Origin: Ptiloglossa arizonensis
Lineage: Eukaryota; Arthropoda; Insecta; Hymenoptera; Colletidae
Length of the DNA: 64,000 nt
Reading direction: 5' to 3'
Assembly (NCBI RefSeq): GCF_051014685.1
Contig: NC_135055.1
Span: forward strand, 10,404,001-10,468,000
Part shown: one piece after another, positions 50,508-62,169 of the stretch
Position numbering within the stretch: the stretch's first letter is position 1
How the letters are laid out: each line of letters begins with the position of its first letter
Made by a program: the position numbers and the translations under genes
Notes under the pieces: model-generated
The model's database searches: none
Seen by the model: the letters and a program-made list of their open reading frames with translations, nothing else
Told to the model about the DNA's origin: nothing

Positions 50508-50556
50508 TGGTTGCTCAATAAGTATTGTCGTTCGATGAAACTTATCGAACAGTACT
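50508..50556. mobile_element. Collapsed MITE: two mariner termini almost back to back
   Basis: TGGTTGCTCAATAAGTATTG with TCGTTCGAT (left terminus of the 212-bp family) is followed immediately by GAAACTTATCGAACAGTACTA (right terminus). The interior is entirely gone and the result is a near-palindrome of about 49 bp. Confidence 0.7.
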
Positions 50557-53058
50557 AAAAAAATTTTACCAATTTTTCAATAAATGATTCATGTTTTAAA
50601 AAGTTACAAGCTGAAATATAAACCGTATTTACATTTGCACTGTTTCATATTAATTGCAAATAATTAATTCAAAACGATTTTAATCTACAAAATTGTTTTT
50701 ATACTATGTGCCGTAATCGTTAGAAAAGAAAATAATATACAAGAATATAGCAGCGGATAACGCGACAAGTGCCGATTTTTCATGGCGTTTTCAAATTTCG
50801 TCCGTTATTGTAGAAAATCTGTGACAGATATGTTTATAATCCTGGTACCTGTACAACATCTGTATAGAATGTCGAGTGAAACGGTCTGGTACGTTGTCGG
50901 ACGTCACGAATGCTATTTTTTAAAACATAGTTTCGAGAAAAACGCGTTTACATTTTTCTTACACACGAATACATACATAATAGCGTAAAATGTTATTTAT
51001 ACACCGAGCTAAGTATAAGAAAAAAGTAACCTAAGACAGGATTAGAGAAATTCCTCGCGTATAGGGTTCAAAGGCGCTATAATTTCATTCGTACTTCAAA
51101 TTTCAATAAGCATATTCTGCTTAGACACTGTACATCTATTTATAGAAAATGTAAATAAAAAAAGAATCGTTTCTTTTTACCCGAAAAGACGAATACTCAT
51201 CAAAGTTACGAACTGTTCCTCTAGCCCGTATTAAATTTTAAATGTACCTGTTATATTTTTTGTTCTCTTCGAATTTATGCAATGAACTCCATTAAATTTC
51301 GTTTGTACCTTACATCGTAGAAAAATTGCTGCTTCGAGGAAATTACGATGCTCGTGGTACAAAAAGTCAATTAACACGTGACTTGCATATTTGTCACGCC
51401 TGGTGTAGATGTTCGACTTTGGTCGTCCAGTTTGCAGAGCTATAGGGATCGAGGTTGAAAAAATTTCATCGAAAAAATACGCGAAACGATGATCGAGCGA
51501 CGGTTTACAAAATGTCGAAGGACACGTTGCTCGTACATTTAAACCGACAGCTTTGGCAGTGAAACGTTTGATTTTTCAAAAATGGGAAATTCTTTATATT
51601 GCGTTTCAATCGTTTGCAACGCTATTCGGTTACATTCGACAATCAATCCGAGCGGATTGCTAAGCGGAACTACTTCCTTTGCGCGCTCGAGAGTAATATC
51701 CTTTATGAATTGTTCTCCATCAGTTTACCTTTTCAGAGGAAAATTGTTTTTCCGTAACAAGCTGCCATCCGAAAGGGGTAAAACGAAACCTTCTTGGCGT
51801 TGATTGCATACATGCGTTACCTTTTGTTATACGCCATTTTCTCGCGTTTTTTACCTTTAACGCTCGCACATAAATTCGTGCACTATACGCGAAATGTCTG
51901 GCGTTTAAAACTCTTTGTAACATGGTCGAGTTTCGACCAAGTTGTTTCCCCGTCGTAATGTCAAAGCATGTAAAAATAAGCCCATGGAAGATAAAATGGT
52001 GGATGGTGAAGCGATGCCATACAACAGGCAAGGTTCACCGATATATCGATAGCGCGGTAGAATCTCTATTAACCGAATTAATAGGGAGACGCGAAAGTTC
52101 GAAAAAGAGATCGATCATTTTTTCGACAGCGAATTTCGTAGGGAAAATCGATAACTGTAAAAAATAATCGAAAGATTTCACGAACTTTCCAGAGTATATA
52201 TGTAGTATAGTATACGTGTGTATGTATTCGATTGATCGAACGACGACTTAATATATTGTTTGAACTTCAACGTTTGGTTAAACTTCAACACTTTCTAAAA
52301 AGACGATTTATTTCTTACAGCAGAATGTCTTTGAACCTTTTGATTTATTTAAATATTTGATAACTAACCAATGCAATGCAATTGCAAATTTCCAATTACA
52401 AAGAATGACTGCCGATACATATTGAATATTTTCGATATTCACGTGCCAATGTAGGCAAACTTTTCCCAAATTTTAAATTACAATATTTTCTCGCCCAATG
52501 CAGGTGATACAGAGAGGCATTTGCACTGAAAAACCGAACAAAAGTAAATTTCAAAAATTTCGATCAAGCTGTAAAATTGTTGCTATACCAGGTAGTTGAA
52601 TACGGAAGGAAGAATGTATACATTGTTTTCGTATGGAAATTTTTCAGAAAAGTATATACTACACTTTTGTACTATCTATTCTTTTACGATTACTGCCATT
52701 TGAGAAAGTTAAATAATGCAGATATTTTGATTACGATCGTAACAATTTTATTAACGATTTTGTTATATTCCTCTGTGAGTTTCCATGATTTTTCTGATCC
52801 AGTTGCACTTAATAAAGGTTTGTGTTTATAACGGAAAAAAAAAAAAAAATGGTTGAATTCGAATTACCACGAATCAACGATTTACAATTAATTTAAGTAG
52901 AGTAAATTTTTATGTTTTTTCACTTAAAATGTCACAGACAGGAATCTTCAACGATGGTTTATTAAAAAAGTAATTTTCTTATGTCAGTATGCAATGCAAA
53001 TTATTATTGTTTAAGGCAATCTACGTATTGTATCATTTTTTTGTACATATATACATAA
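50557..53058. other. Gene-free stretch
   Basis: AT-rich DNA with a 15-A run at 52835-52849. Frames at 51582-52167 are short and unrecognised. Confidence 0.35.
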
Positions 53059-53270
53059 TAGGTTGCTCGATAAGTCTTGTCATTTGATAAGAAATGGAGC
53101 TATTAGGTTCGTCGTTTTATTTTTATTAGATGGTACTACTGTTTGATGAACACGTGTGAAGTTTCATGTAGATCTCTCGACTTATTCGTATATTTACAGT
53201 TGTTCAAAGTTGAAGTGTCATAGTATTTTTTTTACGATGGAAAAAACAATAAAACTTATTGAACAACCTA
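53059..53270 (+). mobile_element. Complete 212-bp mariner-derived MITE
   Basis: It begins TAGGTTGCTCGATAAGTCTT and ends AAACTTATTGAACAACCTA, with TA at each border. It is collinear with the copy at 30632-30843 over its whole length and has the same size, sharing GAAATGGAGCTATTAGGTTC and TATTTACAGTTGTTCAAA. Equal length at two distant sites shows that the deleted form itself has multiplied. Confidence 0.9.
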
Positions 53271-55219
53271 GTAGATACGCATCTATATAAGTCGTTCGCA
53301 TTATTGGATTTTCGTAAAGTACTTACTAAGAAACTCTTCTGTGTGAAGAACTCTTTAGATTCTAGACACTCGAGATGTTTATATTATGTAGACGAGCTTT
53401 CGACTAACTAAGTTTTTGCTTCTTGACTGCATTCAGTTGAAACATTTTCATCCGAGAGTAGACAGTACAGCGAGCGACATTCGAAACAATTTTTTCAAAG
53501 AAACTTTTACATTCCTCGGATCTTTGTTAACTTATCGCGCCCTCGTAAGACTGTTTTTCCATAGTTAAAGCTATTACAATGGAGGCGAATGGATTTTCTT
53601 CATCCTGTCGTTGAATCATAAAGTTAAAAATACAAGGTTCATACATTTGGGACATTTTGGACTCATAAGTCTTGAGCTTATAGTTCAACAGAAGAATTCA
53701 AGGGTAAACACCATAAAATCAGTTGATGATCACGAAATAGGAGGTTTGGACAGACCACTCTGAAATTTTGTCTGTTTTCCTTTCAATATTTTATGTTTGT
53801 TTCCTAGATTTTCTCATTCGTAATTTTCTTTTTCATGGCCTTTCTTGATGTGCAACTTATATTGTTTCGACGACTTTTTTCCACAGTTCCTATATTTTGT
53901 TAAACACTCCATTTTCTACCGATCACTTTCAATTTTGTTCTTATTGGTGTCAATCTCACCATTAGTTAGAAGCTACAAAAGTTTAGTTCGTAAGCGGAAA
54001 TATAACATTTAACGTGATCAGTCTTAACAGTTCCTCGCAAACCACCATTTTCACAACATTTTCAACCATCACCTAACTTTACGTTTACCTTTTCTCAAGT
54101 TTTACTTACATTCTACTTGACATCGGTCGTACAAGATTATTTTAGCGCTTGACACATGTCATATATTACGTTGAAAAGGATATTTTATTTAATCCTTTGA
54201 GTTGAATTTGACACGAAACAGTTCATATTTAAGTTTCATTTTGTTTTACATTTGTATTACATTTCATTTTACTTATATTTGGTAAATACAAAAATAGTTA
54301 AATTTGTCAGGTGAACTTGTTTTCCGTATTCAAAATTTTCTTCTTCGTTTTATGGATATAAGTTATTTAATGAGAATATTTATATAAATATAGGTATTAA
54401 AATGTCATTATATTCTTCGATGAAGATCACTCGTTATACGCTCTTTTACATTTTAAGCGCAATTGGACAAAATCAACGTTTATGCAAAAGTTCATTGACT
54501 TTACAAGTTTCATAATTTTTACGAAATATCGCTGCAAAATATGCCTAAAATGTTAAACGATAAATAAATACATTTAACATAAATTATACAAATTATACGA
54601 AAACGAAACAACGACCTCGATCGATCCGATAACTGTTTTGTCGCAAAAATGCTACAAGAGAAAGTTACATTTGCAAAACAATATTTCGTACAGTGATTAC
54701 GCTCGATTGGCACACAATTTTGCAAGTGAAATTTCCTGTGTGTTTCTTTACTCCCGAATTTTAGCCAAACCACGCTCGACTGTTTGAAGACCATAACCAT
54801 AACAGAACGTATATTATCTCAAGTAAAAAGAAAATAATGCGGAAAAACTACAACACGTAAACGATGGATGAAATACTGGGTAAACTTATTTTTCGCTTTT
54901 AGTTTAAAATATTTAATAATAACTCGCAGGTAATGGGATCGACTTAATAACTTGAATATTAATACGAATTGTTTACACATTTTCGTAAGAGGCAAGAAGA
55001 AATATTTTCTCTCAAACAAAACGAGATTTTCTTTTGTATCGCTAATGTTCATTTTTTATATACAAATTGAAGAATTTATTCTTAATAAAATAATTTACAG
55101 ATTCAACGTTTGGCTATTTCTGTGTTTTATGTTATTTTTCAACCTTTGTTATAAGTTGACTTTCATTCTTCTTATCTCAATTGTTTCTTCTTCTGCGTCT
55201 TTTAAAGTAAATTATCATA
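53271..55219. other. Gene-free AT-rich stretch
   Basis: Nothing identifiable. Open frames of 75-123 codons near 54.5-55.3 kb are hydrophobic, low-complexity and unrecognised. Confidence 0.35.
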
Positions 55220-55251
55220 CCGATGAAGACTCAAAAACGAAGGTCAAAACG
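55220..55251 (+). other. Hammerhead-like core motif, copy 3
   Basis: CCGATGAAGACTC, a loop CAAAAACGA region, then AGGTCAAAACG. The CGATGAAG half is the best preserved of the three copies, while the GAAA box is changed to CAAAA. It runs almost directly into a (TAT)n microsatellite, as retroelement 3' ends often do. Confidence 0.3.
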
Positions 55252-55258
55252 ATAATAC

Positions 55259-55312
55259 TTTATTATTATTATTATTATTATTATTACTGTCGTTATTGTT
55301 ATTATTATTATA
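55259..55312 (+). repeat. (TAT)n microsatellite, interrupted
   Basis: Two blocks of TAT units are separated by ACTGTCGTTATTG. It creates a spurious poly-tyrosine frame. Confidence 0.95.
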
Positions 55313-56251
55313 CGAATACTTGAGATTGTTTACTATTTTACTTGTTATTATTTTATACACTGATGCTACCAGCAAGTACTCCCTTGATTTTAATAAATAT
55401 TAATAACTTAAGATATTTTTATAGCATAATGTACTCCTACAGGCGTCACCGTTGAGTTTTCATCGCTCGTCCATCGTTGTTAAGAGGTTAAAATATTGTA
55501 CATCCTGGCGTGTCCTGTTTAAGCGCGTTACCGTCTCCTCTTTCGATTCTAATTTCCATGTTCTAACGTTGTTTTGGAAGAAGAAGCCAGTGTCGACCGG
55601 TATCCACAATGTCGTTAGAAAATGTCTTCGGGGTCTGCCTCAGTTATGCCGGCTTTCTCAGGAGGCAGCTTAAAAGGCGGGTAAATAATCCATTTTCGCA
55701 GTCTAACGCGTTTACTCGATCCGCGGTTATGTTCACTCTTGTGCACGGCCTTCCTTCCGAGATTACTTGTGACAAGGAAGTAAAACAAACGAGAGATCCT
55801 TAGGTGCAATTACGAGGCGACCCTTCATTACGCGGTTAATTTCTTAATAGTGGAAAGTATCTGGAGAAATGCTCTCGTAGAGTTGCGAAGTTTCACGAAC
55901 AATGATCTAGGTCGTAAAAGTTTACATTACGTTCCTTTTGAATATAAACACCGTACGGAAACTTTAATCAAGATTTTAATCGACACTATTGTAATGCGAT
56001 TAAATTTTGTTTCGGATGACGAATATAGGCTTGAAGGAATTGCAATATGTCTTCTATAGACTTGTATTTCGTGGTTCTTAGAATAAAAAGTATGCGTACG
56101 ATAAATAATTAGAGAGAGACCATTGTCGATACGAGCTGAATGTTACGTTTCAGTTCTTGTTTTTGAGTCTATGGGACCAAAGCTTGTATCTATCAAACGT
56201 ATTTACAAGAATGAAATAAAAATACACAACGTTACGACAAAAGTAAGGGAA
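55313..56251. other. Gene-free stretch
   Basis: The segment 55440-55810 is GC-richer, with short frames on both strands and no recognised domain. Confidence 0.35.
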
Positions 56252-56370
56252 AAAGTAAAGATCAATATCATTTGTATACTCTATTATCCCATATCATATA
56301 GTAAATAGACTTTACTAATAAAAGTAAAGATTAATGGTATATGTACTCTATTACCTCATATAATATAGTA
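56252..56370 (+). repeat. Imperfect tandem duplication, ~70-bp period
   Basis: AAAGTAAAGATCAATATCAT through CATATAGTA (56252-56301) is repeated as AAAGTAAAGATTAATGGTAT through AATATAGTA (56321-56370). Confidence 0.75.
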
Positions 56371-56503
56371 TAGCAGTTTCGTTTTACTTGTATTAGTTGG
56401 ATATTAAATACACAAATTTTAATAGATCGTATAGGTAAATCTAATTAAATTCGTTGAACTTTCATCGTAATCGGCCGGATTAAACGATCGATAATTACTC
56501 ATG

Positions 56504-56626
56504 AATAAAGTTAAGAATTTAATTTTCCTAAGTGTCGAAGAGCTCACTGGCAACAAAATGACCATTTTAAGGGAAATAAATGATTTTCAATATTTGAACT
56601 AGAAAAGTTAAATTCTTAACTTTATT
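56504..56626. mobile_element. Short element or hairpin with 24-bp inverted arms
   Basis: The left arm 56504-56527 (AATAAAGTTAAGAATTTAAT and TTTC) and the right arm 56602-56626 are inverted copies differing by one inserted base. The 74 bases between contain CACTGGCAACAAAATGACC. It may be a tiny MITE. No target duplication is evident. Confidence 0.45.
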
Positions 56627-56743
56627 TGTATTTTAACAATAAACGTTAGTTACTTATCGCTCACTATGCAAAATGATTCAGGGACGTCTTGTTTGAAAAA
56701 TGAATTATATATTGGAAATAAGAGGAATGCTTTAAGCAAAAAT

Positions 56744-57188
56744 TAGGACTGGAACTATTCAAATAATTTAATATTCGATTGTTTCGTTGTATTCGAATAC
56801 TACGAACAAATTTCGAATACATCGAATATTTTAATATTCGAAAATCCTTATTTAAATATTAATACTCAAATAAGAATAGACTCGTATATTTACACTAGGT
56901 AGGCCGAGAAGTGGAAACATATTAATATTTCAATATTCCATTATTGAAATAGAAATGTTATATAGTACACCGTTAATAAAATATTCCGAACAAAAATAAA
57001 GTTCGAAAAGAGAGCAACGAACTTAACGAATTTCGTATAATCTACCTAGCCTTATTTAAACGCAAGAAACATTCGAACGTTCGATCGATGAACAAAATAT
57101 TCGAATTATATTCGCCGAATATTTGAATTACAAATCCGTTGGAGTATTCGAACAAAGAAGAATGCGACAAGTAGCAGTCCCAGCCCTA
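56744..57188. mobile_element. hAT-like non-autonomous element
   Basis: The left end TAGGACTGGAACT and the reverse complement of the right end, TAGGGCTGGGACT, agree at 11 of 13 positions. Farther in, both arms show TTCGAATACT. The bases next to each end, GCAAAAAT and ACAAAAAA, could be a decayed 8-bp target duplication (6 of 8 agree), the length made by hAT transposases. The interior is full of AATATTCG/CGAATATT words, plausibly subterminal binding sites, and has no transposase frame. Confidence 0.5.
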
Positions 57189-57391
57189 ACAAAAAACTAC
57201 TCGACGCTGCCTACAGTCTATTTATTCATGGTGCCACATTCTCCTTAACCCGGGGTAATCTTTCTTTCTCCCTACGAAAACGTTTACTATACGAATTTTC
57301 TTCTAACAGTAAATTCGACAGTTTTTATCACGTAAACAACGTGATTCGTGAACAATCCCGTCAAATGTATCTGTACTTCGCTTCGGAGTAG

Positions 57392-57443
57392 AAATATTTA
57401 AAAAAATTCAAAATAATATTTTAAAATATTTAAAAAAATTCAA
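57392..57443 (+). repeat. 20-bp unit repeated at 32-bp spacing
   Basis: AAATATTTAAAAAAATTCAA occurs at 57392-57411 and again at 57424-57443. Confidence 0.85.
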
Positions 57444-60400
57444 TTCCTATTTTCTACGCATCTTTGTCGACTGACGGTAACTTAATATTACCAAAAGAAT
57501 ACGTTTCCTGTCTCCTCGCCTAAATGACGAACGTAGTCGTGCGCGCGGCTCGTAACGAAGGACACCAACGAGAAATGAAATTTTAATCGAAGGATAATCG
57601 ATCAAGATTCGTATCCTAACAATCTCCAACGTCAGGTAGCGACTTCTCGAAGAAGAAAGAAAATTTTACCGCGAATCCCAAGGCACGAAATGGTCGTCTC
57701 GAAACGCAAGGAAACGGTAGTCACAGAGAATAACGTTGCTCGGAAGAGCACCCCTCGGCCGGAGCAATGCTCGCCAATTATCATCTAGGATATACCGTGC
57801 CATAAACGGCGACAGTATCACGGTTGCTTTCTACATTCTAGATAGAGACGCGGCCCTTCTTTTTCGTCATAGTCGGCCACCCTTATTCCCGGTTTAAGAA
57901 TTAAATTAGCCGATACGCGGGATGGCTCTCGGTGGGGGACCGTGGGAAGAGAAAGAAGTGATCCCCCGATGTCTACTGGAGTCACGAACGAAGAAGAACC
58001 TCTCGAGAGTGTCATGAGGGCCACGATTCTTTCCCTCCCCGTTGCTCGTTCTATCTCTCTCTCTCTCTCTATCTCTGTCGCTCCTTTTCTCTCTCCTCTT
58101 TTCCCCCGTGGATCGTAGGGGTGGTAGGCAGGCAAAGCACAAACCAGGATATTGAAATTTCCCGTGGAAGAAGTATTTTTCTTGTTCAATTTCTCCCGTG
58201 CCCACGTACCTCCTCTGCCCTACTTTAAAGTACTCGATTCCCAGTCGTCCGCGAGCCACCGTGGCTGTTCTTTCCGGTTAAAAGTCGTTAAGGAATTGTC
58301 GCTATAATAGGAAGGGGGAGAGGGTAGGAGTCGTTGATAATAATACCGGGAACGGTTTCGTTTCACAGACCTTTCGCTCACGATTTCCGGTTCCTTAATC
58401 TTCGAGAGGCTTTAACGATACTTACTTCGAAACGAGGCCTTCTGTTTTTGACAATCGTTGGGAATTCAGTTTCCTTTTTCTGGTAAATCTTCACCCGTTT
58501 GAAAATTCACCGACCTTTGTCAAATTTAAACGACGGATAGTTTTTTTTCTTATTAGAAGGGACCGTGGTTCGATTAATAAAATTGGGATCGTTCGTCTAT
58601 TTGAAAACGGAACGTGGTACGATTTTTGTCTCGAGCGGAGACTCGCGTATATTGTCTCGCAAGAAGAGTGAACGAGGTATAACGAAAACGAGCGAGATAG
58701 AGCAACACGCATTCAGCGCTTTCGGTGGCAATTTGTTACAGCTTTTGTTGTGTATTTATGAGTGTACTTTCAATGGATTGTCAAGATTTTCCAACGAAAA
58801 CGACTTGAAACGCGAAAATATTCGAAACTGTAGGTATTTGTGAAATTAAGAAACGTATCACTTTATTCGTTACAATCTGGAATTCCTAATGCCAAGAATA
58901 ATGGGGTTAGTGTGAACAGTGTTGAGTAATTTTTGCTTATCTGCAGGCCTTTGAAGACTGATTGAAACGTCTGTCCCAATATAATTCGTCATTCCTTTCA
59001 AAGATGAAAGATTTTCATTATTAGCTCCGCACAATAGAAGGGTAATTTTCATGTCGGATACGAGACCTACGGGTAAGATGGAGAAAAGTTTTCGTGTTGT
59101 TTCTCGAAATAAGTTTTCCGATTTTCAAACAGTATTTGCAAGTTCGTTGTTAACCTTTGTAAATTGTTAGCTCGTCTACATTGGCCGGTTATAAATCCAG
59201 CAATACCGTACAAGTATTTCTAAATAAATGTTTGTTAATCAAGTCGGTCGTCTGTAAAACAAGCATGGGTAATGCGGAGATTAAAGTCGTCCTCTGTACA
59301 ATTTACAGGAAAACATAACGGGTGCTCCTTGTTCGAAAGTCGCGTGGCACGAGACAAAAACTAAACGATCAAAGTATTCCATTGTTTACGAACGAGTCTC
59401 TCGTAAATGTCTATCGAAACGGTTGAAACTCGTGTGCCTTCGGGCTGGGAGCTTTACGATCACACTGTACCATCGTTGTCTCCAATGTTATGTAATAGGT
59501 ATACTTGACACCTGCGCGGTAAAGTGGTTATAGCTTCGTTGTTTTTACGAATTTTAATAAAATCCTTCGGTGATGCATTTCAAAGGCATCGAACTACAAT
59601 AAAATTCAATAAAAATAGATTCCTTAAAACATTGGTGACACTACCGTGTCCACTTCAAGTATCGAACTTTTGTATAAACGGTAAATAGAATAGAGATTCC
59701 AAGCAGAGGATCGGATAGAGAAATAAACGAATCGATTTATTAAAGAGCGAATAGCCTTTCGATCGGTGTCGTTCGTTGGAAAACGAGCGATACGTGATCG
59801 TAATGTAGGGCAGCGAGTAATCGTGTCCTAAATGTTTCTTTTAAACGGGGGTGAAAGTTGCGCAACAAAATGCTTCACGCACGCATAGTCTAACGTTGTT
59901 AATCTAGTAATACGCGGAAGGGTAAGTTCCTCGTTATTAGGTGAACTTTCGCTGTAGGGTTAACGTGGGGTATAATATGGAGCAAATCGGTTCTTACTAC
60001 GTAGGGAACAATACACGCGGCACGCATATTTATTTTTACCGGAAATAGGCATGCTTTTCGTTTTAACGATCAAACACCCGTTCAACGTAAAATTAAATCG
60101 CAATTTACACGAGGGAAATAAAATTAAACCAAACATGGAATCGCATTTTCGCATTACCTTTGCACCGGATTCGATTAAATTGAATTAAAAGTCTGTAGTC
60201 TGTAGGATTTTATTATAACGAAATGGAGCCGTACACACGTGGCACCCATCTGTTAATATTTTTATTATCTTGAACGATGCGCAACACGATAATGATGCAC
60301 GCGGAAAAAGTTATTTAAAAACGTGTATTTTAGATCGTGTTTTATTTGCGGGTTACATTTCAAGTGGTATTCATTTCTTAAAAGGTAATTGGTATTGTAT

Positions 60401-61794
60401 TTCAATCGCGGTTTTACTGGAACGAAAATTTTTTTATCAGCTTCACAAGAATTTAAAAGTAGCACCGTTTTCAGCGTAACGATAAGAATGTATAACAATT
60501 AAAAAAGTTGAACGGTGCGAGTTTGTTCAAACGCAGCGAATAGCACTACGACGGAAAGTAATTAAAATATATATTTACTTATAAAATATGTTAGATTTGT
60601 AACTGTTTTCCGTTTTAGATAGAATAATATAGTAAATATAATCCATACAATGTTTGGATTCTCTTCGATATAAACAGAAAGAAGTATAAGCGTGTGTACA
60701 TATATACATATAAATAATGTTAGAATGAAATTCATTCCTCGAAGATTGAAATTAAATAAAAAGAAAAATGATTTCAAAATATTATCTTCGTTTAAAATTA
60801 TTCGTCTTGATCGTTTGGAAAAAATACTCTTGCGTAGTTGTTATGTTTTTGAACAATCGAAGTGTTAGAGAAAAAATCGTGACATTTCTAAACTAATAAT
60901 TTGCAACAAAATTACTTGTCATTTACAGTCAAAGGTTTCATTTTTAATCCAAGATTTCTCGGTTTCTTAAATTTCTTAATACGACAAGAAATATAAAAAT
61001 AAGAAAAGAATTTGAAGTCAATTAGCACATTACGTTTCAAAGAATTTTAACCACCATTTAAAAATTCGCAGAGCAGTTTCAATATAAACCTGCATTTAAA
61101 CCTGAAAAAATGTACCGACTTGTGTAATCTGACACGTTCTTAAAACAGTTCCAGCATTTCGTTACTTTTTCGAATTTCGAAACGAAACTTCAAAAGTACA
61201 TTATGAAGGAAAGAAATTTTCGAAATAAAATCTACAATAAAATTTCGATATTTTCGAGCCCGAATTACGGGTCGTCCCTCTAAAAAAAAACTGTTCGCTC
61301 CAGTATCGGTGTTTCGTCGTCGACTGTTTCATCAACGTTTTGCGAACTTTATTTAACAAATATTTCCCGTCAACGTTCCCTGTATAAGACGGAACAACAA
61401 CGACGCGGAGCATTTCCCGAGGAAACGGCCATCTCGCGAAGACGATTACTTAAAGAAAGCGAATGCTTCTATTGGCTCGTTCCGCGAACGTTTCCCTCGT
61501 CCTGGCGTCTCCATCACAAATGGTTTCGACTAAAGTACCATTAAACGAGAGTTTCGTTGCACTCGGTACCCGCACGATCTCGAAAACACAGGGAACGCGC
61601 GAGTCAACGAGAAAGAGGAAATTCGTAGCCCGCGAGGACAAACACAGGCGAAACGAGAGGACCGAACGTAAGCGAGCTATGCGGATCGAAGGTTGCCGAT
61701 GAGCCGGCATGTTGTTTCTGGTCCAGTAATAAGAGAAGTCCCCTCTCCCGGCCGCAAATAGACTAGAAAACTCTAATGAAGACGTGCCAAGAGT
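57444..61794. other. Gene-free stretch
   Basis: The segment 57520-58300 is GC-richer and includes a (TC)n run at about 58054-58070. Long Arg/Glu-rich minus-strand frames across it follow from the purine-rich strand. The rest is AT-rich, with only a GC patch at 61380-61740 that is open on both strands. No gene is supported. Confidence 0.35.
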
Positions 61795-62058
61795 TTATCT
61801 TGGAGGCTGTTGTAGCGACGATTGGTCTGGGTTAGGTCCCTCAGGGACGATGATTTCACGTGCTTCGGCTATCCTCTTTCTTGGCCCGGGATTCACCATC
61901 ATCTCTATCTGTCCGCGTCGGATTTCATTCGTAACCACCGACGCTCCTTTTCTAAATTGAATTACTTCCGATTCGTGCCCATTCCATAATCTTTTTCCAT
62001 TCGATGTTTCTTCACTCTTCAAAACGTCACGCGTTTTCGAAGATTTCCAGGAGATGCA
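61795..62058 (-). CDS. Unrecognised open frame, possible exon
   Basis: A minus-strand frame of about 88 codons without an ATG near its start ends at a stop at 61795. It includes VVTNEIRRGQIEMMVNPGP and IIVPEGPNPDQSSLQQPPR. Amino-acid use is balanced and not explained by a biased strand, so it might be the last exon of a gene or a transposon fragment. There is no known motif and no convincing acceptor site, so confidence is low. Confidence 0.2.
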   Translation of the reverse strand, partial: CISWKSSKTRDVLKSEETSNGKRLWNGHESEVIQFRKGASVVTNEIRRGQIEMMVNPGPRKRIAEAREIIVPEGPNPDQSSLQQPPR

Positions 62059-62116
62059 GATTTATCAGCGTTTTCGATCGCGGCGAGTGGGCGCTTCAAA
62101 TCTATGGTGTTGGGAT

Positions 62117-62169
62117 CGATTTAATTTCAATCGAAGAAGGTGAACGATTTAATTTCAATCGAAGAAGGT
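62117..62169 (+). repeat. Tandem duplication of a 28-bp unit
   Basis: CGATTTAATTTCAATCGAAG followed by AAGGTGAA occurs twice head to tail, with the second copy slightly shortened. Confidence 0.95.
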
